The notes below the pieces were generated by a model. The model saw only the letters and a program-made list of their open reading frames with translations. It did no database searches and was not told the DNA's origin. Position numbers and translations under genes: made by a program. Positions 54,224 through 63,837 of a DNA stretch of 64,000 bases are shown piece after piece. Positions within the stretch are counted from its first letter, which is position 1; each line of letters opens with the position of its first letter. The DNA lies in assembly GCA_003987725.1 (NCBI GenBank), contig RXJH01000002.1, positions 224,461 to 288,460 on the forward strand. Direction: 5' to 3'. Source of the stretch: Hyphomicrobium sp. GTDB taxonomy: Bacteria > Pseudomonadota > Alphaproteobacteria > Rhizobiales > Hyphomicrobiaceae.

Positions 54224-56755
54224 TTAGAATTTCACCTTCACGCCGCCATAGGCCGCAAACGGTATGGCTGGCACGACCGTACGCGGGTTGTTCTCGTCGA
54301 ATGTGACGCCCGTGGCATCCGATACGTGGTTGGCATCCTCGACGCTGAAGTAGGTGCCATAGAGCGAGTAGCGGCTGTCCGTCAGGTTCTCGATCAATCC
54401 GTAGATTTGGATATGGTCCGTTATGTCGTACGACGAGTGCAGATTGACCTTGGCGTAGCCCGCAAGCGGACGTGAGAGGTTCGCAGCATCCTCGAAGAAG
54501 AACTGCGAGCTTGCGGCGATGACGTCGGCACCGAACTTCCACTTCGGCGTCATCCAGTAGTCGAAGCCTGCCTTGAAGGTATGGGCCGGCACACCAGGGA
54601 TGCGATCGCCCTTGTTGACGGAGGTGCAGTTTCCGAGCTCATCGCCAGGCTCGTCTTCCGGACCCGCTGGGCATGGGAAGACGCCAGGTCCTTCCGGATG
54701 GTTGGGAGCCGGGAAGTACGGAATCCCGGATTGGAACGTAGCGTCGGTGTAGGTGTAGTTCGCGTAGGCAAAGAGGCGCCTCGAACGGTAGTTGATGTTC
54801 GCCTCAACGCCTTGACGCAACGTGGTGCCGATATTCTGGAAGTAACCGCGGCCCGTCTGCGTGGAGGCGGCGCTGAAGATGTCGTCAGAGTTCTCGGTGC
54901 GGAATAGTCCGAGACCCCAATTCCACTCCGATCCGTTCCAATTATTGATTGTGCCCCGGAGTCCCGTTTCCCAAGTGCGAGAAACGACCTGCTTCAACGG
55001 CGGGTCCGATGTCAGGAAGCTCTCGATGAGGCACGGTTTTTCAGGATCGGAGCAGGCGATTTCCGCAGCCGTGGGTGCGCGGTTCGCTTCCGAATAACCG
55101 CCGTACCAGTTCAGAGCGGGACTGAAGGTATACGTCAAACCGGCCGACGGGTTGAAACGGCTGTACTTGTTGACCCCGTTGAGGGAGTCGTTTTCCTCAT
55201 CGCCCGTATTCTCGATCTCGATGCGAGCGTAATTGTAACGGCCGCCGACCGTCAACGCGAGCTTATCCGTGATGTTGAACGTATCGAGGAAGAAGGCCCC
55301 GAAATAATCGTTCGTTGTCGTCAGCGAGCGCGGATTGAAGTCATCCGATCCAGACATGATAACGCCTTGGCCGGCGACAACGAACTTCGGCTGCATGAAC
55401 CCGAGTTCGCTTTTCGCCGTGTAGTCCACCCTGCCGCGATCGTAGCTGGCGCCTACGACGAACTGGTTATTGTGACCGAAGAGCTTGGCCGTCTCTGTGG
55501 CCTGCAAGCTGATACCGGCGCCATCGGCATTCTGCGACGTGTGGTCGAGCGAAGCATAAGAGACGCCATTCGTGAACGGGATCGGATTACCCGTGGCGGC
55601 ATTGAGCACCGGATCATCATCATCGCCGGAGCACAGGTTTCCGCCGCAATTCTCCGGATCATCGAACAAGTTGCCGTCTACGTGCTTCTGATTGAAGTGG
55701 CGATAGTACGTGACGCCTGAGAAGGTAAGCGTATCCGTTGCCTTGACCTTACCGTTCACCGAGTACATCTGCATCTCGTTGTCGGTCGTCTGCGGCGACG
55801 TGAACGTCAAGTTCCGGCCCATGTCGAGAAGCTGTTCTGGCGCCGCAGCCGTCACGCCGACATGGTTGTCGGCTCCCGTGAAATTGAAATGGAACTCGGC
55901 CCTCTCGCCTTTGACGCCGAGGTCGAAATATCCTCGGCGCACTTCGGCATCCGAGAAGTCACGGAAGCCATCATCGTTGATGGCCTCGAACGCTCCGTAG
56001 ATACCCCAGTTGCCGCTCCGATAACCCGCTTCTGTCGAGACCTGCTTACGGCCAAACGAACCGAAGCGCGTATCGATTTCCGCGCCCTGGTAATTGAACC
56101 CGTCCTTCATATCGATGACGATCGAACCGCCCAGCGCGTTGAGACCGAAGACCGGATTGCCGGTCACCAGCGCAACGTTGTTGATCGCATTCGACGGCAG
56201 GAAATCCCAGTTGACGATATCGCCGAACGCTTCGTTGATCCGGACGCCGTTCTGATAGACAGCGAGTCCCTGCGCGACGCCGTTCACCGGCGAAGCTTCG
56301 AAGCCACGATATTGAATGTCCGTCTGGAACTGGTTGCCCTGCACGTCAGTGACGATCAGGCCGGGGACCTGACTCTGCAGCGCATCCTGAATGATGACCG
56401 TCCCGTCTCTTTTGATGTCCGAAGAATTCATCTGGAAGACGCTTCCGGGAACCTTGTTCACCGGGATTTCGCTGCCGCCCAGCGGCGACATCTTCACGAC
56501 ATTCGACTCGACCGGTTCAGCGACCGGCGGTGCACTCACGGCAACCGGCGCTGCAACTGGGGTAGGCTTCTTTGCCTGCTTGACGGGCTTTGGCTTGGCC
56601 TTCTGTTGCTCCTGGATAACCTGAACCTCAGGAAGCTTTTCACCTGCCGGCGGAGGATTCTGATTGGTGTTCGCCGCATCTTGAGCAACTGCGGGACTCA
56701 AATCGCCAAAAAAAAGCGCAACGACTGCCGCCGAAGCCAGTAACTCACGTTTCAT
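54224..56755 (-). CDS. TonB-dependent outer-membrane receptor
   Basis: An 843-residue receptor: signal peptide to residue 24 (AVAQ), a Pro/Lys/Ala-rich periplasmic spacer (about 50-85), a plug domain (about 100-215; IQYRGFEASPV, GLNALGGSIVIDM) and a 22-strand barrel ending in Phe843. Three cysteine pairs sit in predicted outer loops: 370/375, 568/575 and 695/710; the first is followed by GDDDD and the third encloses GPEDEPGDE. No N-terminal signalling domain is seen, so it is a transporter, not a transducer. The cargo is unknown; iron complexes, or lanthanide complexes as for LutH, are options. It stands alone with about 490 bases upstream. Confidence 0.88.
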   Translation of the reverse strand: MKRELLASAAVVALFFGDLSPAVAQDAANTNQNPPPAGEKLPEVQVIQEQQKAKPKPVKQAKKPTPVAAPVAVSAPPVAEPVESNVVKMSPLGGSEIPVNKVPGSVFQMNSSDIKRDGTVIIQDALQSQVPGLIVTDVQGNQFQTDIQYRGFEASPVNGVAQGLAVYQNGVRINEAFGDIVNWDFLPSNAINNVALVTGNPVFGLNALGGSIVIDMKDGFNYQGAEIDTRFGSFGRKQVSTEAGYRSGNWGIYGAFEAINDDGFRDFSDAEVRRGYFDLGVKGERAEFHFNFTGADNHVGVTAAAPEQLLDMGRNLTFTSPQTTDNEMQMYSVNGKVKATDTLTFSGVTYYRHFNQKHVDGNLFDDPENCGGNLCSGDDDDPVLNAATGNPIPFTNGVSYASLDHTSQNADGAGISLQATETAKLFGHNNQFVVGASYDRGRVDYTAKSELGFMQPKFVVAGQGVIMSGSDDFNPRSLTTTNDYFGAFFLDTFNITDKLALTVGGRYNYARIEIENTGDEENDSLNGVNKYSRFNPSAGLTYTFSPALNWYGGYSEANRAPTAAEIACSDPEKPCLIESFLTSDPPLKQVVSRTWETGLRGTINNWNGSEWNWGLGLFRTENSDDIFSAASTQTGRGYFQNIGTTLRQGVEANINYRSRRLFAYANYTYTDATFQSGIPYFPAPNHPEGPGVFPCPAGPEDEPGDELGNCTSVNKGDRIPGVPAHTFKAGFDYWMTPKWKFGADVIAASSQFFFEDAANLSRPLAGYAKVNLHSSYDITDHIQIYGLIENLTDSRYSLYGTYFSVEDANHVSDATGVTFDENNPRTVVPAIPFAAYGGVKVKF

Positions 56756-57243
56756 CCCCGAACTTCCCCTTTTTCTTGACTGCGCCCCCGACGCCTTCCC
56801 GCATCAAGTTGCAGCGCGAACATCCCAGTAATCTCGATTCTGATTACTGCCCGGGGACAAGGGAAAGGATTTTGGGGGAGAGGAATCAATCCATTGATCG
56901 GCAGGACTTTTTCCCGAGGGTGCTATTCGTTGAGCACAAGTGACATAGTAGCAACGAAGCAATAAGAACGGGAATTTCTCCCGCTAATTACGGGAATTTT
57001 GCCGGTGCCGTGAGTGGCCGGGAAAATTTGACGGCAGCGATTATCGCGTCCGGAAACGCATGAACCGTCGATCCGCATAGGGCATTGCAATTCGCGAAAG
57101 AAGCTCGATTGTCGTAAACAGGGTGCAAAAACCCGCGTCAGAATTCCTTTCCCTCAGCAATTTTTCCCGACGCTCACAATCCCAATACAATATTTTACGC
57201 AGGCTTAATGGCCGACCTGCTGTGATGAATTTCGTTCACTGTT
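56756..57243. other. Upstream region of the TonB receptor gene
   Basis: This 488-base gap shows no gene. It is AT-richer than its surroundings, with repeated GGGAATTT-like words around 56975-57020, including CGGGAATTTCTCCCG-like symmetry, about 220-260 bases before the receptor start. These could be a regulator site, but I cannot name the regulator; no clear Fur box is seen. Confidence 0.4.
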
Positions 57244-57642
57244 GTGCGTCAAATCCATTCGGAAAATCTGGTGTCTCTTTCCCTCGCGAGTTCAGCATCC
57301 AATAAGTCCAATCGCTCCGGACCGTCTCCCCAGACGATCGCTGGGCTTCTTGGCGCTGGCATCTTGATTGCTGCATTGGTCAGCCTATTCCTGCCGTCGC
57401 ACGAAGACAGGATGGTGATCGCCGCCAAGCGGCAAGTCCTCAATCGCCTTGCAAATCCTGAGAGCGCAGCTTTCGCCGAAATCCGGGTCGCCGAGGAACG
57501 TGTCAAATCGTGGACGTCATACGCTGTCCAAGGCTGCGTAAAGGAACGCAGCCCCTCGAGCGATTTCCCGATCTGGCGCGGCTTTTCCGTTGAAGGCGGC
57601 GAGGTGAGCTTTCGCTCGCTTTATTGCCCCTTCCTTCCCTGA
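57244..57642 (+). CDS. Hypothetical single-pass membrane protein
   Basis: A 132-residue protein starting at GTG. Residues 30-50 form one hydrophobic helix (TIAGLLGAGILIAALVSLFL). The outer part (MVIAAKRQVLNRLANPESAAFAEI, GCVKERSPSSDFPIWRGFSVEG) resembles the small extracytoplasmic domains that follow a helix in Rhizobiales proteins with an NPESAxF motif. Two cysteines may pair. No ribosome site is obvious and the exact start is uncertain. Confidence 0.5.
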   Translation: MRQIHSENLVSLSLASSASNKSNRSGPSPQTIAGLLGAGILIAALVSLFLPSHEDRMVIAAKRQVLNRLANPESAAFAEIRVAEERVKSWTSYAVQGCVKERSPSSDFPIWRGFSVEGGEVSFRSLYCPFLP

Positions 57643-57663
57643 TCCATAATAGCGACGGCTGAC

Positions 57664-57707
57664 GTAAAAAAAAAACGGCAGGAGGATTGTGCACAGCCCC
57701 TGCCGCT
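57664..57707 (-). terminator. Rho-independent terminator of the Trp/Arg-rich secreted protein
   Basis: On the minus strand CGGCAGG pairs with CCTGCCG across a 16-base loop and is followed by ten T residues, 38 bases after the coding end. Confidence 0.7.
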
Positions 57708-57744
57708 ATCGTCAGGCCACTCGCCTCGTTCTTCCAACAATCTC

Positions 57745-58026
57745 TTATCGCCAACGGCCATTGTCGCGCCAATCGCGGCGGTCGTTCCAGCCGTAACGAT
57801 CCCGATCGCGTTCGAAGCGGCGATCACCCCACCAGTGACGGCGCCAACCTTCGTGACGGCGCCACTGATGCTCGTGGCGCCACCAGGGACGGCCACCGTT
57901 GTAATATCCGTCGTCGTGGACAAGTTGCGCGGATGGACCGCGATACGTGTCCGCCTCTGCAGCGGTGAGACCTCCGAACGTCGTCAGAGCAAGGGCAACC
58001 GGCAAAAGCGCAAAACTGCGTTTCAT
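57745..58026 (-). CDS. Small secreted Trp/Arg/His-rich protein
   Basis: A 93-residue protein with a standard signal peptide (LLPVALALTTFGGLTAAEA) and a short mature region dominated by Trp, Arg, His and Asp (RPWWRHEHQWRRHEGW, WNDRRDWRDN). GGGAGGAAGTC precedes the ATG at 58026. Proteins of this composition are frequent in Rhizobiales and lack a known role; binding to polyanions or metals is conceivable. It ends with a strong terminator. Confidence 0.65.
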   Translation of the reverse strand: MKRSFALLPVALALTTFGGLTAAEADTYRGPSAQLVHDDGYYNGGRPWWRHEHQWRRHEGWRRHWWGDRRFERDRDRYGWNDRRDWRDNGRWR

Positions 58027-58445
58027 GACTTCCTCCCTCAAGCGCGCTCACATGGCCGCTTGAATAGAGGTGCATTCAACATCGGCCGCCTGGAACCCAG
58101 GCTGAATGAAAGGTTTATCCGCCATTGGGAAGTCCGCCGCAAACCGGCCATCATCCGCTCAGAGGGCTCAATACCATCGCCGCTACAAAACAGTCGGAAT
58201 CAACCGCACGTCGCCGGCTTGCTTTGATGGCTTCATCACTCAACGTTGCGCCAATTTTGAAACAACCATGGCGAAGCGCCCCTAACGTTGATTGCCATTC
58301 ATCAAGCCACGTAGATCCTCTTATGCCCGGCAACATCTTCAGCTAACGGTCAGTCGTTAGGTCTACTGTCAACGAACGATGCTTGATTTAGGTTGAAGCA
58401 GCTCTCGCAGGACCTCATATCTTTGCCGCCGTTACGGAAAAGCTG
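58027..58445. other. Intergenic region before the polysaccharide genes
   Basis: A 419-base gap between divergent genes. I see no supported gene: the frames at 58125-58346 and 58151-58336 lack start signals and family resemblance. An AT-rich stretch around 58330-58440 probably contains the glycosyltransferase promoter. Confidence 0.4.
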
Positions 58446-59339
58446 ATGATGGCAAACGATGCACCGCAAGCGGTTCTTCTCACGCTCCTCGTCTGCACTT
58501 TGGGGCGCTTAAAACCGCTCGAGCGCCTGCTGCACTCATTGAATGCGCAAACGCTCAAGAATTTTGAAGTCGTTATCGTCGATCAAAATGCCGAGGGTTT
58601 CCTTGACTCGACGATACAGAAATTCCCCGCTCTCCGCATAAATCATTTGCGTACGCGGCCGGGCCTTTCCCACGCGCGAAACGTCGGCCTCGCAGCGAGT
58701 TCGGGCCGATACATCGGGTTTCCTGACGATGACGTCTGGTACCGGCCCACAGTTGTGGAAGAGGTTCTCGATATCTTCCGGAGGAATTCGAAGCTGAACA
58801 TCATCACGGGGCGCTCCATCGATCCGCAAGGACGCGGCGTAACCGTGACGCTGCCTGGAGAGGCGCTGATAACGCGCGAAAACATTTTCGAGGCCGGTAA
58901 CTCGAATACGATTTTCATCGAACGCATGCTCGCACAGTCGCTCAACTTCGATGAAGGACTGGGCCTCGGCGCAGCAAGCGAATTCCAATCGGGAGAAGAG
59001 ACGGATTTTCTACTGCGAGCCCTCGGCAAGGGAGCCGCGGGATGGTACTTCCCGGAACTCACGATCTTTCATGATCCGATCGATAATGGTGCCCCTCTCG
59101 TCGAGAGAGCACACAGAACAACCGCCTATGCCCGAGGCTTCGGCTACCTTATTCGCAAATACCACTACCCCCCATCCTACATTTTAGGAAAAATTGGAAA
59201 AACCGGTCTTCGCGGCGCTTGGTGTCTCGCGACCGGCGATTTCGCAGGGGCACGGCTCAGACTCGCTTGGGCAAACGGGGTGCTCTACGGATACAGCAGA
59301 GGCAATCTCGTTGAGCATGCGCACGCGAAAAAGCAATAG
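58446..59339 (+). CDS. Glycosyltransferase family 2
   Basis: A 297-residue GT-A enzyme: TLLVCTLGRLKPLERLLHSL and FEVVIVDQNAEG at the nucleotide-sugar site, the metal-binding GFPDDDVWYRP, and a downstream catalytic-loop region with ASEFQSGEETDFLLRAL. A C-terminal hydrophobic/amphipathic tail may touch the membrane. Two ATGs in a row begin the frame. It opens a group of sugar-polymer genes and converges on the GH5 gene. Confidence 0.88.
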   Translation: MMANDAPQAVLLTLLVCTLGRLKPLERLLHSLNAQTLKNFEVVIVDQNAEGFLDSTIQKFPALRINHLRTRPGLSHARNVGLAASSGRYIGFPDDDVWYRPTVVEEVLDIFRRNSKLNIITGRSIDPQGRGVTVTLPGEALITRENIFEAGNSNTIFIERMLAQSLNFDEGLGLGAASEFQSGEETDFLLRALGKGAAGWYFPELTIFHDPIDNGAPLVERAHRTTAYARGFGYLIRKYHYPPSYILGKIGKTGLRGAWCLATGDFAGARLRLAWANGVLYGYSRGNLVEHAHAKKQ

Positions 59340-59380
59340 GATCCGAGCCCGCTTCAGCCTCGTCTCCCTCACACGATCCT

Positions 59381-61303
59381 TTAGTCCGGAATGTGCTTTT
59401 TAAGTTGGCCGAGCATCGGTGGTGGCGTGCCGCCAGGGAACGGCCGCGGCTCGGCGAGATAGGGATAATCTTTATCCCACCAAGGCCCGGCAGCCCAGTA
59501 CGTGAAACCGATGTAGCCGCCCTCGGAAGGCGTCGCGAGAGAGCTCTGCCAACTGCGCAGCATGTCGTCGCCCTCCTGCAGACAGAGAGAATTATTCGCC
59601 CAGCCCGCCTCTCCGAGAATGCCGTGCATCTTGTATTTCTTCAGCCACGCCGTGAATGGCTCGATCCGGCGCGAACCGCTGAGCGGCACACAGTTGGGTG
59701 ACGTGCCGGAAGAATCCACATCGAGATATTGGTGGGCCTCGACCGCGAAGTTGTTCAGAGGATCGTAGGCCTTCAGGACCTGGACCTGATTGTCCGACGA
59801 ATCCCACGAATGCGCCCCGTCCCAGTACGAACCTTGGAACACAATTTTATTGGGCGCGCCCGCGTCTCGAATGGCCAACGCGATGGTATTCGCGCTCTTC
59901 ACCCAGTCCAGCGCCGATTGATCATGCGGCTCGTTCATCAAGCCGAACCAGATGTGCGGATTATCTTTGAAACGCACAGCGATTTTCGCCCAGAGCGCAG
60001 CCAAGTTCTTGTTAGAAACGCCGTTGGAACCCGCCAGCCCCGTGCTCTTGCCATCGTCCGTGTAGTAGGAACCGTAGTTGTGCATATCCAAGATGCATAC
60101 GATCTCATTGCTCGCGCACCTCACCGCAACACGATTGAGTTCCTGCATGTCCTGCGTACGAAGTTTTGCCTTTGGACCGGGTTGGATGTTCTGAAACTTG
60201 AACGGAATACGCAGGATCTTGAACCCCTGCTCCTTGGACCAATCGATGCGAGCGTTTTCCGGATAGACATAATCCTTGTTGAACGTGGTGCCGGTGCCGA
60301 ACTCCCCGCTCGCCATGTTGACGCCCATCGCGGGTTGAGCCGGCGGCAAAGTCCACTGCCCAATATGAACACCAGCGCGACTGGCATCGATTTCTCCGAT
60401 CTCGTTGTCCTTGAGCTCGAGAACGAAATCACCCGATCTGGAAGCATCTTTTGCAGTGAGCGTGAACTTCACGGGAAACGTCGTGCTGCCATCGACGGTC
60501 AACACGCCGCTCGCAGGATTGAACGTACCGGCAGGAACCGCCGCGGCAATGGCATCGGCCAAGCCACGCTGGAAGACGCTTTCAGCGACCGTACTACTTG
60601 GATGAATACCGATCCGGATCTTTACCGGCTTCTTGATCGCTGCGCCGCTTTCATCGATCTCGAATGTGACGCTATCACCGGATGAGATCGCCGGTATCGA
60701 ACGCAAGATCGACCAGCGCGCCGCGCGGTCATCATCGCCAGTGAACCGTGGGCCTTCGGTGATGAGCTTGAACGTTGATGAATCACGAATTACCGCAGGA
60801 TTTTCAGATCCGGGCGAAATCACGAAATCAACCTGCTCATGCCTCCCCGGCGCCCACGACGCCGCTTCGCTTCCGGTAAATTTCCGGCCACGCGCAAACT
60901 TGAAAGGAAAACTCAGCTCATACGTTCCCGCGGCCAGACGAAATTGAAACTCATTCGATGTCACCAGTACGAACGACAAACCCGGCCGCGCCGCGAGCGC
61001 CTTCTGCGCAACGACGTCGTAAGCCTCTTCCAGAAGATTGTCGTCACTCCCAGCTCCCGAAACCCGCATTCGAACGGTTTGCCCATCGGTGACACGGCAG
61101 GCAAAAAGATGGACATCGAAGTTCGTGCCCTCGTTCAAGACGAGCGGATCGCGACTTACAATATAGGCTCCGTCGCTCTTGCCCTGGCAGAAATCAGTCC
61201 CCGAGCCAGCCGCGAAGGCACGCGAAGAAACACCCCCAGCCATCGAGGCCAGAGCCATCGTCAGTACAGTGACCACGTCAGGAAATCCAGAGCACCGGAC
61301 CAT
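59381..61303 (-). CDS. Secreted GH5 glycoside hydrolase (cellulase-like) with a long N-terminal region
   Basis: A 640-residue exported protein. A signal peptide precedes about 300 residues of beta-rich, unassigned sequence, then a GH5 TIM barrel: RIDWSKEQGFKILRIPFKFQN, ILDMHNYGSYY, the acid/base glutamate in WFGLMNEPHD, AVEAHQYLD, and the nucleophile glutamate in GILGEAGW. GH5 enzymes cut beta-1,4-linked glucans or mannans. In a glycosyltransferase cluster a polymer-trimming role is likely, as with the cellulase in cellulose synthesis loci. The start at 61303 (ATG) or 61318 (TTG) is unsettled. Confidence 0.85.
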   Translation of the reverse strand: MVRCSGFPDVVTVLTMALASMAGGVSSRAFAAGSGTDFCQGKSDGAYIVSRDPLVLNEGTNFDVHLFACRVTDGQTVRMRVSGAGSDDNLLEEAYDVVAQKALAARPGLSFVLVTSNEFQFRLAAGTYELSFPFKFARGRKFTGSEAASWAPGRHEQVDFVISPGSENPAVIRDSSTFKLITEGPRFTGDDDRAARWSILRSIPAISSGDSVTFEIDESGAAIKKPVKIRIGIHPSSTVAESVFQRGLADAIAAAVPAGTFNPASGVLTVDGSTTFPVKFTLTAKDASRSGDFVLELKDNEIGEIDASRAGVHIGQWTLPPAQPAMGVNMASGEFGTGTTFNKDYVYPENARIDWSKEQGFKILRIPFKFQNIQPGPKAKLRTQDMQELNRVAVRCASNEIVCILDMHNYGSYYTDDGKSTGLAGSNGVSNKNLAALWAKIAVRFKDNPHIWFGLMNEPHDQSALDWVKSANTIALAIRDAGAPNKIVFQGSYWDGAHSWDSSDNQVQVLKAYDPLNNFAVEAHQYLDVDSSGTSPNCVPLSGSRRIEPFTAWLKKYKMHGILGEAGWANNSLCLQEGDDMLRSWQSSLATPSEGGYIGFTYWAAGPWWDKDYPYLAEPRPFPGGTPPPMLGQLKKHIPD

Positions 61304-61628
61304 GAAACCCGCTTTCAATCGCTCCGCTCAGGAAAGCTCAACATGACTTGGCAGAAATCGGGATCACTAGCGAATAAGAGTTTAATGCGAAACATACGGC
61401 GTAAGAGGCGACAACTCCCCGCCTCAAACTTTACGCAACCCCACGACACTACTCCAGGCCTCCGGGGAAGTTCCGGCAGGCGGGCTCAAAGTGACGACAC
61501 GAAGCGCGCGTCGTTTGTGCGTCATTGATACGCGCGACCGAACTGGCTTTATCAGCGTTGAAGAAGGCGAACCCTCCGAGCGCCCCGAGAGCCCTGCCGC
61601 ACGTTGCGCAGAAACTTTGGAGCCCGAT

Positions 61629-62624
61629 ATGCCAGAACAAGTCAGCGTATGCATACCGACTTATGAACGGCCCAAGCTTCTTCAAGCTGCGATACATTCT
61701 TGCTTGGCCCAAACGTATCGCCCGCTGCACATCGTTGTCGGAGACAATTCACGCTCGCCCGAAACGGCCGAGGTGCTCCGGGGCCTTCCTGTTCCGGAGG
61801 GCGTTACGTTTGATTATTTGCCGCCGCCAGAGATCGCCTCTCAGCGCGAGAACGTTATCCGATTGTTCAATCACGTCACGACGCGATACGTGTCGTTGCT
61901 GCATGATGATGATTTGTTTCCACCGGGGGGACTCGATGCGACCATCCAGGCCGCATATGACCATCCAGCAAGCGTTGGAGCTTTCGGCGTTCAGGAAGTC
62001 ATCGACGCCGCTGGCACGGTATTGAGCGCCGAGACGGCACATTTCAATCAAACTTACCTCAGAACCGGGGAGTATCTCGACCGCATCCAAAGCCTTTGGT
62101 TTTCTGCGCTTTCGTTGCAATTACCGAGTGATGGCTACGTTCTGAAGACCAGCTTGGCGAAGCAGGCTGCGACGACGATGCCGCCCTCTCCCGGATCAGC
62201 CGTCGATGTCGCATTTGCTCTGCGCCTGGCGGAAGTAAGCGGCGACGCATCGATCTTCGCCAGCTCCGTCACAACGCATCGCTATCGCTTGACCCCAGGT
62301 GCCGAGACGGAACGCCTGGATCACCTTCCGATCTTCACGATACTGCAGCAGATGACAGTCCCCGACGCTTACAAGGACCTTCAGAAGCAGCGCTTGGCCA
62401 TCTTCCTGATTGCCGCGATCAACGAGCGGCTGAGCCGAGGCGACGTCAAGACCGCACGCGAATTGATCCTCTCGCAGGAATATCCAGCTTCCCAGCGCTG
62501 GCGGCCCATGGGCATTTTTCACACCGCTGCCGCCCATCTACGATTGCCGCCGTCAGTCGTCCGCGTACCGTACGTCATCAGCGGCAACAGGCGATTTGCG
62601 CACCGGAGTTCGGCGAAGGCCTGA
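61629..62624 (+). CDS. Glycosyltransferase family 2
   Basis: A 331-residue GT-A enzyme: VSVCIPTYERPKLLQAAIHSCLAQTY at the start, IVVGDNS, and the metal site VSLLHDDDLFPPGGLD. The C-terminal 130 residues are not a standard catalytic motif. ATG at 61629 has GGAG seven bases upstream and starts directly before the catalytic domain; a further 46 open codons upstream are not family-like. It lies between the GH5 gene and a convergent GT4 gene. Confidence 0.85.
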   Translation: MPEQVSVCIPTYERPKLLQAAIHSCLAQTYRPLHIVVGDNSRSPETAEVLRGLPVPEGVTFDYLPPPEIASQRENVIRLFNHVTTRYVSLLHDDDLFPPGGLDATIQAAYDHPASVGAFGVQEVIDAAGTVLSAETAHFNQTYLRTGEYLDRIQSLWFSALSLQLPSDGYVLKTSLAKQAATTMPPSPGSAVDVAFALRLAEVSGDASIFASSVTTHRYRLTPGAETERLDHLPIFTILQQMTVPDAYKDLQKQRLAIFLIAAINERLSRGDVKTARELILSQEYPASQRWRPMGIFHTAAAHLRLPPSVVRVPYVISGNRRFAHRSSAKA

Positions 62625-62652
62625 CCGACACTCCTGCCCAGGAACAACCGCG

Positions 62653-63837
62653 TTACAAACCGTTTCGGCAAACCAGATCGTTCAACGCCGACGCGTAAGT
62701 ATGACGGCCAAGATATGACAGGAATTCCGATTTCGCCGCGCGAGCACGTACCATCGAAGCGCCCATATCAGATCTGATCTTTTGCAGTTCGTGCGCCGCG
62801 GCCGCAACCGAAGGCTCTGCCCACATGGCATCAAAAACCCCGTGGTACGCGGGATCATTGTCGGCGAACGCGATGAGGTCGTAAGGAATGACCGACATCT
62901 TGTCATCGGAACAAAAATCGACATTACCCGACCACCCTGTCGCGATGACGGGCACTTCCATGAGGATTGCCTCCGCGATCGTCAGCCCGAAGCCCTCTGA
63001 CCGATGCAGTGAGATATAGACATCGGACGAGCGATAAAGTTCACAAAGCTGCTCGTCCGTCCATATTTCATCAATGACTTTGATGTTCGGGCTTTGCAAG
63101 ATCTCGTTCTTGATGATCGCAAGATCCTGCGGATAACGCTTGCCTTGCGAGGTCTTCAAGATCAGTTCCGCTCTAGCATCGTTGCCGAATGCGCCTCTGA
63201 ACGCACGTATAACCGCGAGCGGATTCTTCCTCTCGAACGAGGATCCCAAGTTGAAAATCGACAGCACGCGGAACACGTCACTGCTGGATTTTGGCGAAAG
63301 AACTTTACCCATCTCCAGTTCGATGGGATGGGGAACGGTCAACACCGGCTTTGAGGTGTAGCGCTCGATCGTCCGCCGGCAAAACGTGCTAGGCACCATG
63401 AAGGCGTCGACGAAACGGATGGCATCGATCCAATCCCGTGGCAGACATTCTAGCTCCCACGCCCAGTAGGCAATATTGTAGGATCGATAATATGAACCAA
63501 GCCCGGCCTTGATTATCCCCGGCAGCAGCATCGGCGCATTCAAGTGAAAAATCGAAACCGTCGTTCGCAGGTGACGATGTCCGCGCGCGTAGGCAACATC
63601 GTCTCCGGTCGCATAAAGATCCGAGACATCGCGCGTTGAAAACTCCCAGCCGTAATCAGCAAGCTGCCGAATGCAGAGGCGTGCGGAGCGACCTAATCCC
63701 GAAGCCGAGGACAGGAGCCCCACGATTTTGATTTTCGCCGGCGTCTCTCGAAGTGTACCGCGCGCAACCGGCATCACCCTCGGCAGAACGTGCCTCCGGA
63801 CTAAGCGGATGGACTTTCTGAACAAGTCACGTTGCAA
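62653..63837 (-). CDS. Glycosyltransferase family 4
   Basis: A 394-residue GT-B enzyme. The N-terminal half has IVGLLSSASGLGRSARLCIRQL; the C-terminal nucleotide-sugar domain has FNLGSSFERKNPLAVIRAF, SSDVYISLHRSEGFGLTIAEA (the E-x7-E motif) and EVPVIATGWSGN. The best start in the frame is a TTG at 63837 with no clear ribosome site, so a slightly different start is possible. It probably transfers sugars from nucleotide donors during exopolysaccharide or O-antigen synthesis. Confidence 0.87.
   Translation of the reverse strand: MQRDLFRKSIRLVRRHVLPRVMPVARGTLRETPAKIKIVGLLSSASGLGRSARLCIRQLADYGWEFSTRDVSDLYATGDDVAYARGHRHLRTTVSIFHLNAPMLLPGIIKAGLGSYYRSYNIAYWAWELECLPRDWIDAIRFVDAFMVPSTFCRRTIERYTSKPVLTVPHPIELEMGKVLSPKSSSDVFRVLSIFNLGSSFERKNPLAVIRAFRGAFGNDARAELILKTSQGKRYPQDLAIIKNEILQSPNIKVIDEIWTDEQLCELYRSSDVYISLHRSEGFGLTIAEAILMEVPVIATGWSGNVDFCSDDKMSVIPYDLIAFADNDPAYHGVFDAMWAEPSVAAAAHELQKIRSDMGASMVRARAAKSEFLSYLGRHTYASALNDLVCRNGL

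Noticed and set aside
59729-60685. Plus-strand open frame of 318 codons
   Set aside because: It is antisense to the GH5 gene, whose catalytic motifs are intact.
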